Source: Paenibacillus hamazuiensis (lineage in GTDB: Bacteria; Bacillota; Bacilli; Paenibacillales; NBRC-103111). Taken from it: 64,000 nt of DNA. Of this stretch, positions 50,429 to 58,118 are shown piece after piece (the stretch's first letter is position 1; each line of letters opens with the position of its first letter). Location of the stretch: NCBI RefSeq assembly GCF_023276405.1, contig NZ_JALRMO010000001.1, forward strand, positions 4,898,001 to 4,962,000, read 5' to 3'. The notes under the pieces are model-generated. The model searched no databases and was not told the DNA's origin. It was given only the letters and a program-made list of their open reading frames with translations. The position numbers and the translations under genes were made by a program.

Positions 50429-51481
50429 TCAGACCATGCTGGACATACGCGGAATGAGCTTCATCGGAATGCGGATTTCCCTGTCTCCCGTTTTAAGCGG
50501 CGAATCGGCTTCCGCCCGGTTCGCTTCCAGATGATCCAGCATCATTCGAACGGCGAGCTCGGCTTGCCGGTCGTAATCGATGTCGAGCGTCGTGATGGCC
50601 GGGTAACAGGCAGCCGAAAAAGGATCGTTATTGATGCCGACGATTTTGACATGCTCCGGCACGCGGGTGCCGTCCGCAAGCAGCTTGGACATGAAAGCGA
50701 GCGCGAGCGAATCGTCAAACGCCAGCACGCCGACGGGACCGGCATTTTCCGCGACTTTGTCCTTGATCTGTGCAGCTGCCTGCTCCAGAGAATCCGGGGA
50801 CGGAGTGATCTCCAATACGGCAGCCGGAATTTGCGAGGGCTCGGCATATAAGGAAACCCCTTCGCGAAAGCCGGTCAGCCTTTGTTCGTTAATCGCCAGC
50901 GCCCGCCTGCGGCTCAAATAAAACAAGGAACGGCAGCCTTGATCGGCCAAATGGCGCACCGCCTCGGTGCATCCGCCGCTGAAATCGAGGTTGACCGCAC
51001 CGAGCGCAATATCCTCCGGCCAGCCCCAGCCGTTAAACAACACAAGCGGGGTTCCGTCACCGACGATCGCTCTCGTTGACTCGGGCGACATCGCGAGCCC
51101 GTGGCAAAACAAGCCGTCCACGCGGCGGGACAGCAGCACTTCGAGATGGCGTTTTTCCATATCGGGATTCATCCCGCCCGCCGAAAATACGGACATATGG
51201 TAGCCGTTCGCATGCGCCGCTTGCTCCATCGCTTCGGCAAAACGGCCATAATACGCGCCGAAGCTCGGTACGATAAGCCCCAGCTCGTAGGATTTTTTCC
51301 TGCTCAGATTGGCGGCTATCGCATTGCGCCTGTACCCGAGCTCTTTGGCGGTCTGCTCGACCTTGCGGATCGTCTCTTCCGTCATCGGCACGTTTCTCCG
51401 GTTAAGCACGTTGGAAACGGTAGCGATCGAGACGCCGGCCGCTTCCGCAATATCGACGATAGTGACGGATCGTTTGCTCAT
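50429..51481 (-). CDS. LacI family transcriptional repressor
   Basis: A 350-residue LacI/GalR repressor. HTH and hinge: VTIVDIAEAAGVSIATVSNVLN...ELGYRRNAIAANL. The sugar-binding core follows the periplasmic-binding fold (YELGLIVPSFGAYYGRFAEAMEQAA, GVLAFDDSLALAF, VKIVGINNDPF). Two 16-bp palindromes with AAACGTTT cores in its promoter region indicate autoregulation. The downstream GH88 gene makes a uronic-acid-containing disaccharide or monomer the likely inducer. Confidence 0.96.
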   Translation of the reverse strand: MSKRSVTIVDIAEAAGVSIATVSNVLNRRNVPMTEETIRKVEQTAKELGYRRNAIAANLSRKKSYELGLIVPSFGAYYGRFAEAMEQAAHANGYHMSVFSAGGMNPDMEKRHLEVLLSRRVDGLFCHGLAMSPESTRAIVGDGTPLVLFNGWGWPEDIALGAVNLDFSGGCTEAVRHLADQGCRSLFYLSRRRALAINEQRLTGFREGVSLYAEPSQIPAAVLEITPSPDSLEQAAAQIKDKVAENAGPVGVLAFDDSLALAFMSKLLADGTRVPEHVKIVGINNDPFSAACYPAITTLDIDYDRQAELAVRMMLDHLEANRAEADSPLKTGDREIRIPMKLIPRMSSMV

Positions 51482-51501
51482 ATGCTGCTTGCTCCTCAGT
51501 A

Positions 51502-51517
51502 ATTTAAACGTTTAAAT
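51502..51517. promoter_or_regulatory. LacI operator 1
   Basis: Perfect 16-bp palindrome ATTTAAACGTTTAAAT, 20 bp upstream of the lacI-type gene start. Confidence 0.85.
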
Positions 51518-51526
51518 GAATTGTAT

Positions 51527-51542
51527 ATTGAAACGTTTAAAT
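51527..51542. promoter_or_regulatory. LacI operator 2
   Basis: ATTGAAACGTTTAAAT, one change from operator 1. Its centre lies 25 bp from that of operator 1. Confidence 0.8.
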
Positions 51543-51660
51543 CGTCAAGAGGCATGTGGTTGACCACTGTCATGCGACAGTACACCGCGCGCTGGGAGCT
51601 GCACGCAGCACGTTAAGATCTCGGCATGCCGCTCCCCCCGCAGCGAATTGCGATCCGAGT

Positions 51661-51960
51661 CGCATTTTCGCGCTCTCGGGCGCCGGCGATGCGGGCTCCC
51701 GCGGCCGAGAGGCGGTTTTTCCGCTTCTCGGCTCTCCTGCGGCTCTCTCCCGCAGCAAAACAAATCCTGAGAGCGCATTTTCGCGCTCTCGGGCGCCCGC
51801 GATGCCGGCTCCCGCGGCCGAGAGGCGGTTTTTCCGCTTCTCGGCTCTCCCGCGGCTCTCTCCCGCAGCAAAACAAATCCTGAGAGCGCATTTTCGCGCT
51901 CTCGGGCGCCCGCGATGCCGGCTCCTGCGGCCGAGAGGCGGTTTTTCCGCTTCTCGGCGA
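51661..51960. repeat. 113-bp tandem repeat array (about 2.65 copies)
   Basis: Copies start at 51661, 51774 and 51887 (exact period 113). Each contains two hairpins: GAGAGCG-N-CGCTCTC and CCGAGAGGCGG-TTTTT-CCGCTTCTCGG. Copies 1 and 2 are almost identical; the third is truncated. The period is not a multiple of three and the open frames change between copies, so the array is not coding. It lies upstream of the lacI-GH88 unit. Confidence 0.9.
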
Positions 51961-52046
51961 CGCCCGCTGCGTGAATGCCGCACAGGCTGCTCGCATCTAC
52001 AACGTCCATAATTCACTTATCCTTGTTTTGGTTAACCATAACATTT

Positions 52047-52232
52047 CTAATCGTTCCCGTATAATAACAATCTGCCGAATCTTAACCTTGCCTCCAGCTC
52101 GATCTTCAATTTGCAATTTTCACAGCAATGCATGCCTTTCCTGTTCATTTTAACACGCCGGTAAGCGTCGCTGCCTTCCCAAACTTTGAACGGCTTCTTG
52201 CATAAATAACACGTCGCTTCGTAAGAAAACAT
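52047..52232 (-). CDS. Small zinc-ribbon protein, DUF2197-like
   Basis: About 61 residues from ATG 52232. Two CxxC pairs, ATCYLCKKPFK and CCENCKLK, form a probable zinc ribbon. The pattern agrees with small DUF2197 proteins of Bacillales. An AAGG site lies ten bases upstream of the ATG. The role is unknown. Confidence 0.75.
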   Translation of the reverse strand: MFSYEATCYLCKKPFKVWEGSDAYRRVKMNRKGMHCCENCKLKIELEARLRFGRLLLYGND

Positions 52233-52310
52233 TTTGCAGGACCTTCTTTCCAACAAATTCTGTCGTTTGACAAGATTTATCTTACAGAGCAGCTTCTATG
52301 ATCATTTTAC

Positions 52311-52324
52311 TTACCGTTCGGTAA
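52311..52324. promoter_or_regulatory. Candidate TetR operator
   Basis: Perfect palindrome TTACCG-TT-CGGTAA within the region upstream of the TetR gene at 52446. Flanking ATTTTAC...GTAAAAT extends the symmetry imperfectly. Operator role is inferred. Confidence 0.65.
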
Positions 52325-52445
52325 AATTTCAAGAGGCCGACATCCATTTCTAAAGCTTTTAAAATAAGGATATCCTGAAGTTGAAAATATCCGGTTTGTT
52401 GAGTAAAGTTGCAAGTAGACAAGCAGCAAAAAAAGGAGCAGTGTC

Positions 52446-53027
52446 ATGATGAACCACAACAATACTCAGGAAATAATTATCGAAGCGACATTTGCGCTTT
52501 TGGCGCAGCATGGCCTGGAGAAAACCAGCTTATCGATGATCGCCGAGAAAGTGGGCATTACAAAACCCGCCATCTACTACCATTTTCCCTCTAAAGAAAC
52601 TTTGGTTGATTATATTTTTGACTTTATTTTTGCCAATCATAGCTTTTCAACTCATTTTCCGATGAACGATTACACGAAAGAAAATTTTCAGGAACGTTTG
52701 ATTCAGGACGGACTGCGCATGCTGGACGGTTATAAAAGTCAGCCTCATAAATTACGTGTAGTTCAAGAATTTATTTTAAGCGCCGCACGCAAAGAAAAAT
52801 ACAAACATAAGTTGAAATCGACTTTGGAAGCTTCTTTACACGGTTTCTGCGAACTGCTGGAACATGGAGTAAAAATGGGCGTTATTCCGCCTGGAAAAAC
52901 AACCTCGGATGCGCATATGCTTGCACTTGTCTTAGACAGTATTGGCGGTTATATTCTTATGGGGGTTGACTTTGACTATGTCCAGGTTTGGGAGCAGGCG
53001 GTAAAACACGCGATGCGGCAAAGTTGA
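52446..53027 (+). CDS. TetR family transcriptional regulator
   Basis: 193 residues. HTH region: IIIEATFALLAQHGLEKTSLSMIAEKVGITKPAIYYHFPSKETLVDYIF. The remaining helices form the ligand-binding domain. AAAGGAG precedes the ATG. A perfect palindrome lies about 120 bp upstream. Compared with neighbours the gene is richer in AT, which might reflect horizontal transfer. No divergently transcribed transporter is adjacent, so its target is unknown. Confidence 0.94.
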   Translation: MMNHNNTQEIIIEATFALLAQHGLEKTSLSMIAEKVGITKPAIYYHFPSKETLVDYIFDFIFANHSFSTHFPMNDYTKENFQERLIQDGLRMLDGYKSQPHKLRVVQEFILSAARKEKYKHKLKSTLEASLHGFCELLEHGVKMGVIPPGKTTSDAHMLALVLDSIGGYILMGVDFDYVQVWEQAVKHAMRQS

Positions 53028-53094
53028 TCTCTTCCAAATCCTTAACGTCGATTACCCTTTTTCTCTCTTTTTTGCATTTATACAAAAACAAAAA

Positions 53095-53135
53095 AAAGCC
53101 TTCCCGCGCTGCGTTAAGCGGGAAGGCTTCCTTAT
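53095..53135. terminator. Bidirectional terminator between tetR and sdhB
   Basis: AAGCCTTCCCGC and GCGGGAAGGCTT form a 12-bp stem, flanked by AAAAAAAA on the left and TTCC/TTAT on the right, so it is strongest for sdhB on the minus strand. Confidence 0.95.
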
Positions 53136-53151
53136 TATGTCGTTTATATCA

Positions 53152-53904
53152 TTACATGCCGAGCCATTTCTTGAACAGAAGTTTCGTCGTATCGCGGTTC
53201 ATCGCGGCGATCGACGTCGTAAGCGGGATGCCTTTCGGGCAGGAGCGCACGCAGTTTTGCGAGTTGCCGCAGCCCTCGATGCCGCCGTCCTCCATCAGCG
53301 CTTCCAGACGCTCTTCGGCGTTCATTTCGCCCGTCGGGTGAGCGTTGAACAAGCGAACCTGGGAAATCGCGGCAGGACCGATAAACGACGTCTTGTCGTT
53401 GACGTTCGGACACGATTCGAGGCAGACGCCGCAAGTCATGCATTTGGCCAGCTCGTACGCCCATTGGCGCTTCGATTCGGCCATCCGCGGTCCCGGACCG
53501 AGATCGTACGTACCGTCGATCGGAATCCACGCTTTCACCTTCTTGAGCGCGGTAAACATGCGTTCGCGGTTAATGACGAGGTCGCGCACGACCGGGAATG
53601 TCTTCATCGGAGCGACGCGCACCGGCTGCTCCAGCTTGTCGACGAGCGCCGAGCATGCCTGGCGCGGCTTGCCGTTGATGACCATAGAGCAAGCGCCGCA
53701 TACTTCCTCAAGACAGTTCGATTCCCAGCATACCGGTGTCGTCTTTTCCCCTTTGGCGTTAACCGGATTGCGCTGCACTTCCATCAAAGCGCTGATCACG
53801 TTCATGTTCGGGCGGTAAGGCACTTCAAATTCTTCCGTATACGGTGCGGACTCCGGGGAGTCCTGCCGTGTTACGATGAACTTCACAGTTTTTTGATCGG
53901 CCAT
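53152..53904 (-). CDS. sdhB: Succinate dehydrogenase iron-sulfur subunit
   Basis: A 250-residue SdhB. Three Fe-S clusters are visible: [2Fe-2S] with ESNCLEEVCGACSMVINGKPRQAC, [4Fe-4S] with CMTCGVCLESCP, and [3Fe-4S] with CGNSQNCVRSCPKGIP. GGAGGAGG precedes the start at 53904, which lies 2 bp beyond the sdhA stop. It transfers electrons from SdhA FAD to menaquinone through SdhC, at the cytoplasmic side of the membrane. Confidence 0.98.
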   Translation of the reverse strand: MADQKTVKFIVTRQDSPESAPYTEEFEVPYRPNMNVISALMEVQRNPVNAKGEKTTPVCWESNCLEEVCGACSMVINGKPRQACSALVDKLEQPVRVAPMKTFPVVRDLVINRERMFTALKKVKAWIPIDGTYDLGPGPRMAESKRQWAYELAKCMTCGVCLESCPNVNDKTSFIGPAAISQVRLFNAHPTGEMNAEERLEALMEDGGIEGCGNSQNCVRSCPKGIPLTTSIAAMNRDTTKLLFKKWLGM

Positions 53905-53906
53905 GA

Positions 53907-55667
53907 TCAATGTCCTCCTCCCTTTTTATCTGTGGAGTAGTCGCGTTTACGCGGCGGGATCAGTGACACGTCGACATCTTCCCATTCGATCTTCGGACCG
54001 TCCGGCGTCCAGGACGCCTTCGTCGTCTTCATGAAGTTTTCGTCGTCACGCTCAGGGAATTCCGGCTTGTAGTGCGCTCCGCGGCTTTCGTTGCGCAGCA
54101 GGGCTCCGGTCGTCATCGTTTGCGCCAGCTCCAGCATATTCCACAGCTGGCGGGTGAACGCTACGCCCTGGTTGTTCCAGCGCGCCGTGTCGGTCATGCT
54201 GATTTTTTTGTAACGCGCCTTCAGTTCGTTAATCTTGTCCAGCGTTTCTTGAAGCTTCTTATTGTAACGCACGACGGTCATGTTGTTGGTCATCCACTCG
54301 CCGAGCTCTTTATGCAGCACGTACGCGTTTTCGTTGCCGTCCATTTTCAGCAGGCTTTCGTATTTTTCGGTGTGACGTTTCTTCTCGCTGTCATACAGAG
54401 TGGAGGATACGTCTTCGCTGTGCTTCTTCAAGCCTTTGATATACTCGACCGCTTTCGGGCCGGACACCATGCCGTCGAAAATCGCGGATACGAGCGAGTT
54501 CGCGCCGAGACGGTTCGCGCCATGGTGCTGGTAGTTGCACTCGCCCGCTGCGAAGAGGCCCGGAATGTTCGTCATCATGCCGTAATCGACCCACATGCCG
54601 CCCATCGAATAGTGAACGGCCGGGAAAATTTTCATCGGAATTTTCCGCGGGTCGTCACCCATGAATTTCTCGTAAATTTCCATAATTCCGCCGAGCTTGA
54701 CATCCAGCTCCTTAGGATCCTTATGGGAAAGATCGAGGTACACCATGTTCTCGCCGTTGATGCCAAGCTTCTGATTCACGCACACGTCGAAAATTTCGCG
54801 CGTCGCGATATCGCGGGGAACGAGGTTTCCGTAAGCCGGATATTTTTCTTCAAGGAAATACCAAGGCTTGCCGTCTTTGTATGTCCAGATGCGTCCGCCT
54901 TCGCCGCGTGCCGATTCGGACATAAGCCGCAGCTTGTCGTCGCCCGGAATCGCCGTCGGGTGAATTTGGATCATCTCGCCGTTTGCGTAATAAACGCCTT
55001 GCTGGTAAACCGCGCTGGCCGCCGTTCCCGTATTGATGACCGAGTTGGTCGTGCGTCCGAAAATAATGCCGGGACCGCCTGTCGCCAAAATAACCGCATC
55101 GGCGCGGAACGTATGAATTTCCATGCTGCGCAGGTCCTGTGCGGAAATGCCGCGGCACACCTGCTCATCGTCGATAACCGCACCAAGGAACTCGTAATGC
55201 TCGTATTTCTTGACGAGGCCGGCCACTTCCCAGCGGCGCACCTGCTCGTCAAGCGCGTACAGCAGCTGCTGGCCCGTCGTCGCGCCCGCAAATGCGGTGC
55301 GGTGATGTTTCGTTCCGCCGAAGCGGCGGAAATCGAGAAGACCTTCCGGCGTCCGGTTGAACATAACGCCCATCCGGTCCATCAGGTGAATGATGCCGGG
55401 AGCCGCGTCGCACAGCGCCTTAACCGGCGGCTGGTTCGCGAGGAAGTCCCCGCCGTATACCGTATCGTCGAAGTGCTCCCACGTGGAGTCACCTTCGCCT
55501 TTCGTATTTACCGCTCCGTTGATGCCGCCCTGCGCGCAAACGGAGTGGGATCTTTTTACCGGAACCAAGGAAAACAGGTCGACGTGAACTCCGGCTTCGG
55601 CGGCTTTAATCGTGGCCATAAGACCTGCCAAGCCTCCGCCTACTACGATAATTTTAGTGTTAGCCAT
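53907..55667 (-). CDS. sdhA: Succinate dehydrogenase flavoprotein subunit
   Basis: A 586-residue SdhA (EC 1.3.5.1). FAD-binding Rossmann motif KIIVVGGGLAGLMATIKAAE. The covalent FAD histidine lies in RSHSVCAQGGINGA. The substrate-binding His and Arg regions are seen in HPTAIPGDDKLRLMSESARGEGG and later VHYSMGGMWVDYG. The C-terminal helical domain is complete. The gene is between sdhC and sdhB in the usual Bacillus order sdhC-sdhA-sdhB. Confidence 0.98.
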   Translation of the reverse strand: MANTKIIVVGGGLAGLMATIKAAEAGVHVDLFSLVPVKRSHSVCAQGGINGAVNTKGEGDSTWEHFDDTVYGGDFLANQPPVKALCDAAPGIIHLMDRMGVMFNRTPEGLLDFRRFGGTKHHRTAFAGATTGQQLLYALDEQVRRWEVAGLVKKYEHYEFLGAVIDDEQVCRGISAQDLRSMEIHTFRADAVILATGGPGIIFGRTTNSVINTGTAASAVYQQGVYYANGEMIQIHPTAIPGDDKLRLMSESARGEGGRIWTYKDGKPWYFLEEKYPAYGNLVPRDIATREIFDVCVNQKLGINGENMVYLDLSHKDPKELDVKLGGIMEIYEKFMGDDPRKIPMKIFPAVHYSMGGMWVDYGMMTNIPGLFAAGECNYQHHGANRLGANSLVSAIFDGMVSGPKAVEYIKGLKKHSEDVSSTLYDSEKKRHTEKYESLLKMDGNENAYVLHKELGEWMTNNMTVVRYNKKLQETLDKINELKARYKKISMTDTARWNNQGVAFTRQLWNMLELAQTMTTGALLRNESRGAHYKPEFPERDDENFMKTTKASWTPDGPKIEWEDVDVSLIPPRKRDYSTDKKGGGH

Positions 55668-55684
55668 CGTGTATTCCGTCCCCC

Positions 55685-56338
55685 TTAACCTTTAACCATC
55701 TTCGGCAATTGCTGGAACTGCGGATCCAGGAACGCCGTCAAAGACATAATGAACATTACCGCCATGATCACGAACACGCCCATCCATACGTAGGTGGAAA
55801 TACGCTGCGCGCGAGGGCCGACCGTAATGCCCCAACTGACAAGAAATGACCACATGCCGTTGGCGAAGTGGAACGACGCGGAAATGACGCCGATGCAGTA
55901 AAACACGAACAGCACCGGATTCGTCGCGATGCCGTGCATCAGCACTCCAAGCTCCTCATGCTCAACGGCGCCGATTGCGTACTGGAAACGCGTTTCGAAA
56001 AAGTGCCAGGCCACGAAAATAAACGTGATGACGCCGGTTACGCGCTGCAGAAAAAACATCTGGTTGCGGAAGTAACCGTAATTCGTGACGTTGTTGCGCG
56101 CCGTATATGCGACGTAAAGGCCGTAAATCGCATGGTACGCAAGCGGAATCCAGATGCCGAACACTTCCAGTGCAAGGCGGAGCGGAAGCGCGTCAAGCCA
56201 GTTGATTTGCTCGACGAAAGCCGCATGGCCGCGGGTAGCTTCGTAGTTGGTCAGCAAATGCTCGATCAAAAAAAAGCCGACCGGAATGACACCGAGCAAA
56301 GAGTGAAGCTTGCGCGAAAAATAAGAATTGCGGAACAT
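55685..56338 (-). CDS. sdhC: Succinate dehydrogenase cytochrome b558 subunit
   Basis: A 217-residue SdhC with five predicted membrane helices. Heme-ligand His residues are seen in the LHSLLGVIPVGFFLIEHLLTNY and YHAIYGLYVAYTARN helices, and FHFANGMWSFLVSWGITVGP is a conserved family segment of the di-heme Bacillus type. GAGGGGGG lies ahead of the start. It anchors SdhAB and passes electrons to menaquinone. No separate sdhD exists, as normal for this type. Confidence 0.96.
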   Translation of the reverse strand: MFRNSYFSRKLHSLLGVIPVGFFLIEHLLTNYEATRGHAAFVEQINWLDALPLRLALEVFGIWIPLAYHAIYGLYVAYTARNNVTNYGYFRNQMFFLQRVTGVITFIFVAWHFFETRFQYAIGAVEHEELGVLMHGIATNPVLFVFYCIGVISASFHFANGMWSFLVSWGITVGPRAQRISTYVWMGVFVIMAVMFIMSLTAFLDPQFQQLPKMVKG

Positions 56339-56396
56339 GAATCTGGGTCCCCCCTCAATTGGTACATTTTTTCCACTGGCCTCAAAACCAACTAAC

Positions 56397-56425
56397 ATTG
56401 TACTCCCCGGAAAAACAAGCGTCAA
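56397..56425 (-). promoter_or_regulatory. Sigma-A promoter of sdhCAB
   Basis: On the minus strand, -35 TTGACG and -10 TACAAT are separated by 17 bp. It is the only near-consensus promoter in the divergent region and points toward sdhC. Confidence 0.85.
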
Positions 56426-56465
56426 CCAATTTCTCAGCAAAAATCGACACAATGCGGACACGCCT

Positions 56466-56479
56466 AAAAAGCGTTTACA
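56466..56479 (-). promoter_or_regulatory. Candidate catabolite-responsive element (cre)
   Basis: On the minus strand, TGTAAACGCTTTTT fits the CcpA cre consensus TGWAARCGYTWNCW at 13 of 14 positions. It is about 40 bp upstream of the sdh -35 box and upstream of the divergent LysR gene. Catabolite control of sdh is known in Bacillus; the site here is a prediction. Confidence 0.45.
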
Positions 56480-56682
56480 CCATTCCGCCGACATAATGGG
56501 CATATAACGCTAGTTTTCCATGTTTCCGCAAGTTTTTATTCCGGGCCAGCCAAAAAATGTGAACAAAACGTGACGTATACATCGTACTCCTTTCTCGCTT
56601 ATAATGGAAGTGCTAGTTTTTTATATAACTTTATGCGTTTTTTGCATATGACCCTCTCGCTGAAAAGGCGGTTTGCACAATT

Positions 56683-57579
56683 ATGGAAAATATCGATGTT
56701 TTCATCGTCGTCGTCGAGCAGCAAAGCCTGAACAAAGCCTCGCAGCTGCTTAACATTTCCCAGCCTGCGTTATCGCGCAAAATCATGCGGCTGGAGGACG
56801 AGCTCGGCGTCGAGCTGTTTGCACGCAGGGGCAAAAAGCTGGAGATTACCCGGGCGGGGGAAATTTGCTACGAAATTGCCCGGGAAATGCGGCAGCTGGA
56901 GCGAAAGCTGCGCGCCTCCGTAGAGCAATTTAAAACGGCCGAGACGCAGGGCAGCATCACGATCGGCGCGAGCCTGACGACGCTGCAATCGACGCTGCCG
57001 GATTTGATTACGATTTACACGAAGGACTACCCGAACACGGACATCAAGGCGATCACGGGCAAAACGCACGAAATCGTCTCCATGGTTAAGGACAAGAAGG
57101 TCGATATCGGGCTCGTCGCCTCCAAAATCGAGCAGCCCGGCCTTACATGCGTGCCGCTGTTCGACGATCACCTGTGCCTCGTGCTGCCCGTCGGCCACGC
57201 TTTTGCCGAAATACCGGCTCTGACCGTGGCGAGCCTGCACGACCTGCCGATGATTTTGTTTTCGCGCGGCACGTGGTACCGGGTGCTGATGGACGAATTG
57301 TTTCACCGCTACGGCATTCATCCGGATGTCAAAATGGAGATTGATTCGTTCGAAGCGATCATTCGCCTCGTCTCCACTTGCAAAACGGCCACCCTGCTGC
57401 CGCAGTCGTATTTGCGCAGCGATCTGGCCGACGAGAACGGCCTGGTTGTCCGCGGCATCCCCGAGCTGGAACATACGAAGCGGACGACCTCGCTGCTGTT
57501 CACCGAAGATGCCGCAGAGCTGCCGATCGTCCGGCGGTTTATCGCCAAGGCGGAGGAGCTCAGAGAAAGGGCGCGTTAG
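56683..57579 (+). CDS. LysR family transcriptional regulator divergent from sdh
   Basis: A 298-residue LysR regulator. HTH: MENIDVFIVVVEQQSLNKASQLLNISQPALSRKIMRLEDELGVELF. The effector domain starts GSITIGASLTTLQSTLPDLITIY and has the usual two subdomains. It is transcribed divergently from sdhCAB across a 344-bp region that contains the sdh promoter and a cre-like site, so sdh or its own gene are the likely targets. It resembles CcpC/CysL-like regulators but I cannot name the ligand. Confidence 0.92.
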   Translation: MENIDVFIVVVEQQSLNKASQLLNISQPALSRKIMRLEDELGVELFARRGKKLEITRAGEICYEIAREMRQLERKLRASVEQFKTAETQGSITIGASLTTLQSTLPDLITIYTKDYPNTDIKAITGKTHEIVSMVKDKKVDIGLVASKIEQPGLTCVPLFDDHLCLVLPVGHAFAEIPALTVASLHDLPMILFSRGTWYRVLMDELFHRYGIHPDVKMEIDSFEAIIRLVSTCKTATLLPQSYLRSDLADENGLVVRGIPELEHTKRTTSLLFTEDAAELPIVRRFIAKAEELRERAR

Positions 57580-57889
57580 CTGCGCGAAAAAGGGGGAGGC
57601 TTACCTGTGCCGGGTGGTGTACCTGCTAATGGTGTGAAGCCGAATACGCGGATACTCGTTTGCCGACTCGCTTTTTAACGCTTAAGTTCGCATATCTATG
57701 CCGAGCCACCGTATGTTCGCGTGCTCTTTTTCGCACCGCGTGCGGCTCCCGACGCGTGGTTTGGCATCGCATGACGTGACGTGCTCACCACATGCCAGGG
57801 GCCAATCTCGCGGCCGGACATTCAGCCGAATAAGGACGCCGTTCAATGATAGCCATTGCTATCAGGCCGCACCCGGATTTCTCCGGGTT

Positions 57890-58074
57890 CATAAAGGAAC
57901 TACAGTGCGCTAAAGACCATTTCGAGTGGATTGCCAAAAATAAAGGAACTCAGGTGCGTAATTAGCGTGTTTTTGCCGATCCATACGCCATTTTCCCAAT
58001 TTAGCGCATCCTGGTTCCTCTATTTTTTCGGATAAGCTCATTCACCCGAAGATAACGAACGTCAGTTCCTCTAT
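57890..58074. repeat. 185-bp four-unit inverted-repeat element, copy C (different unit sequence)
   Basis: Direct units at about 57890-57914 and 57940-57964 (ATAAAGGAACT...GTGCG.TAA), inverted units at 57999-58023 and 58050-58074 (TTAGCGCA..CTGGTTCCTCTAT and related). Unit starts are spaced about 50, 59 and 51 bp. Total length is 185 bp, like copies A and B, but the 25-bp unit sequence is unrelated to theirs apart from AATAA. The stretch before it, 57580-57889, holds no recognised gene. Confidence 0.85.
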
Positions 58075-58118
58075 GCTCACTATGAACTATGGTCTGTGCC
58101 ATAGTGAACGATAAACAT

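Noticed and set aside
51545-52016. Several overlapping open frames on both strands in the 113-bp array
   Set aside because: The period is not divisible by three, frames change between copies and the products are Arg/Ala/Gly-rich repeats without a start signal.
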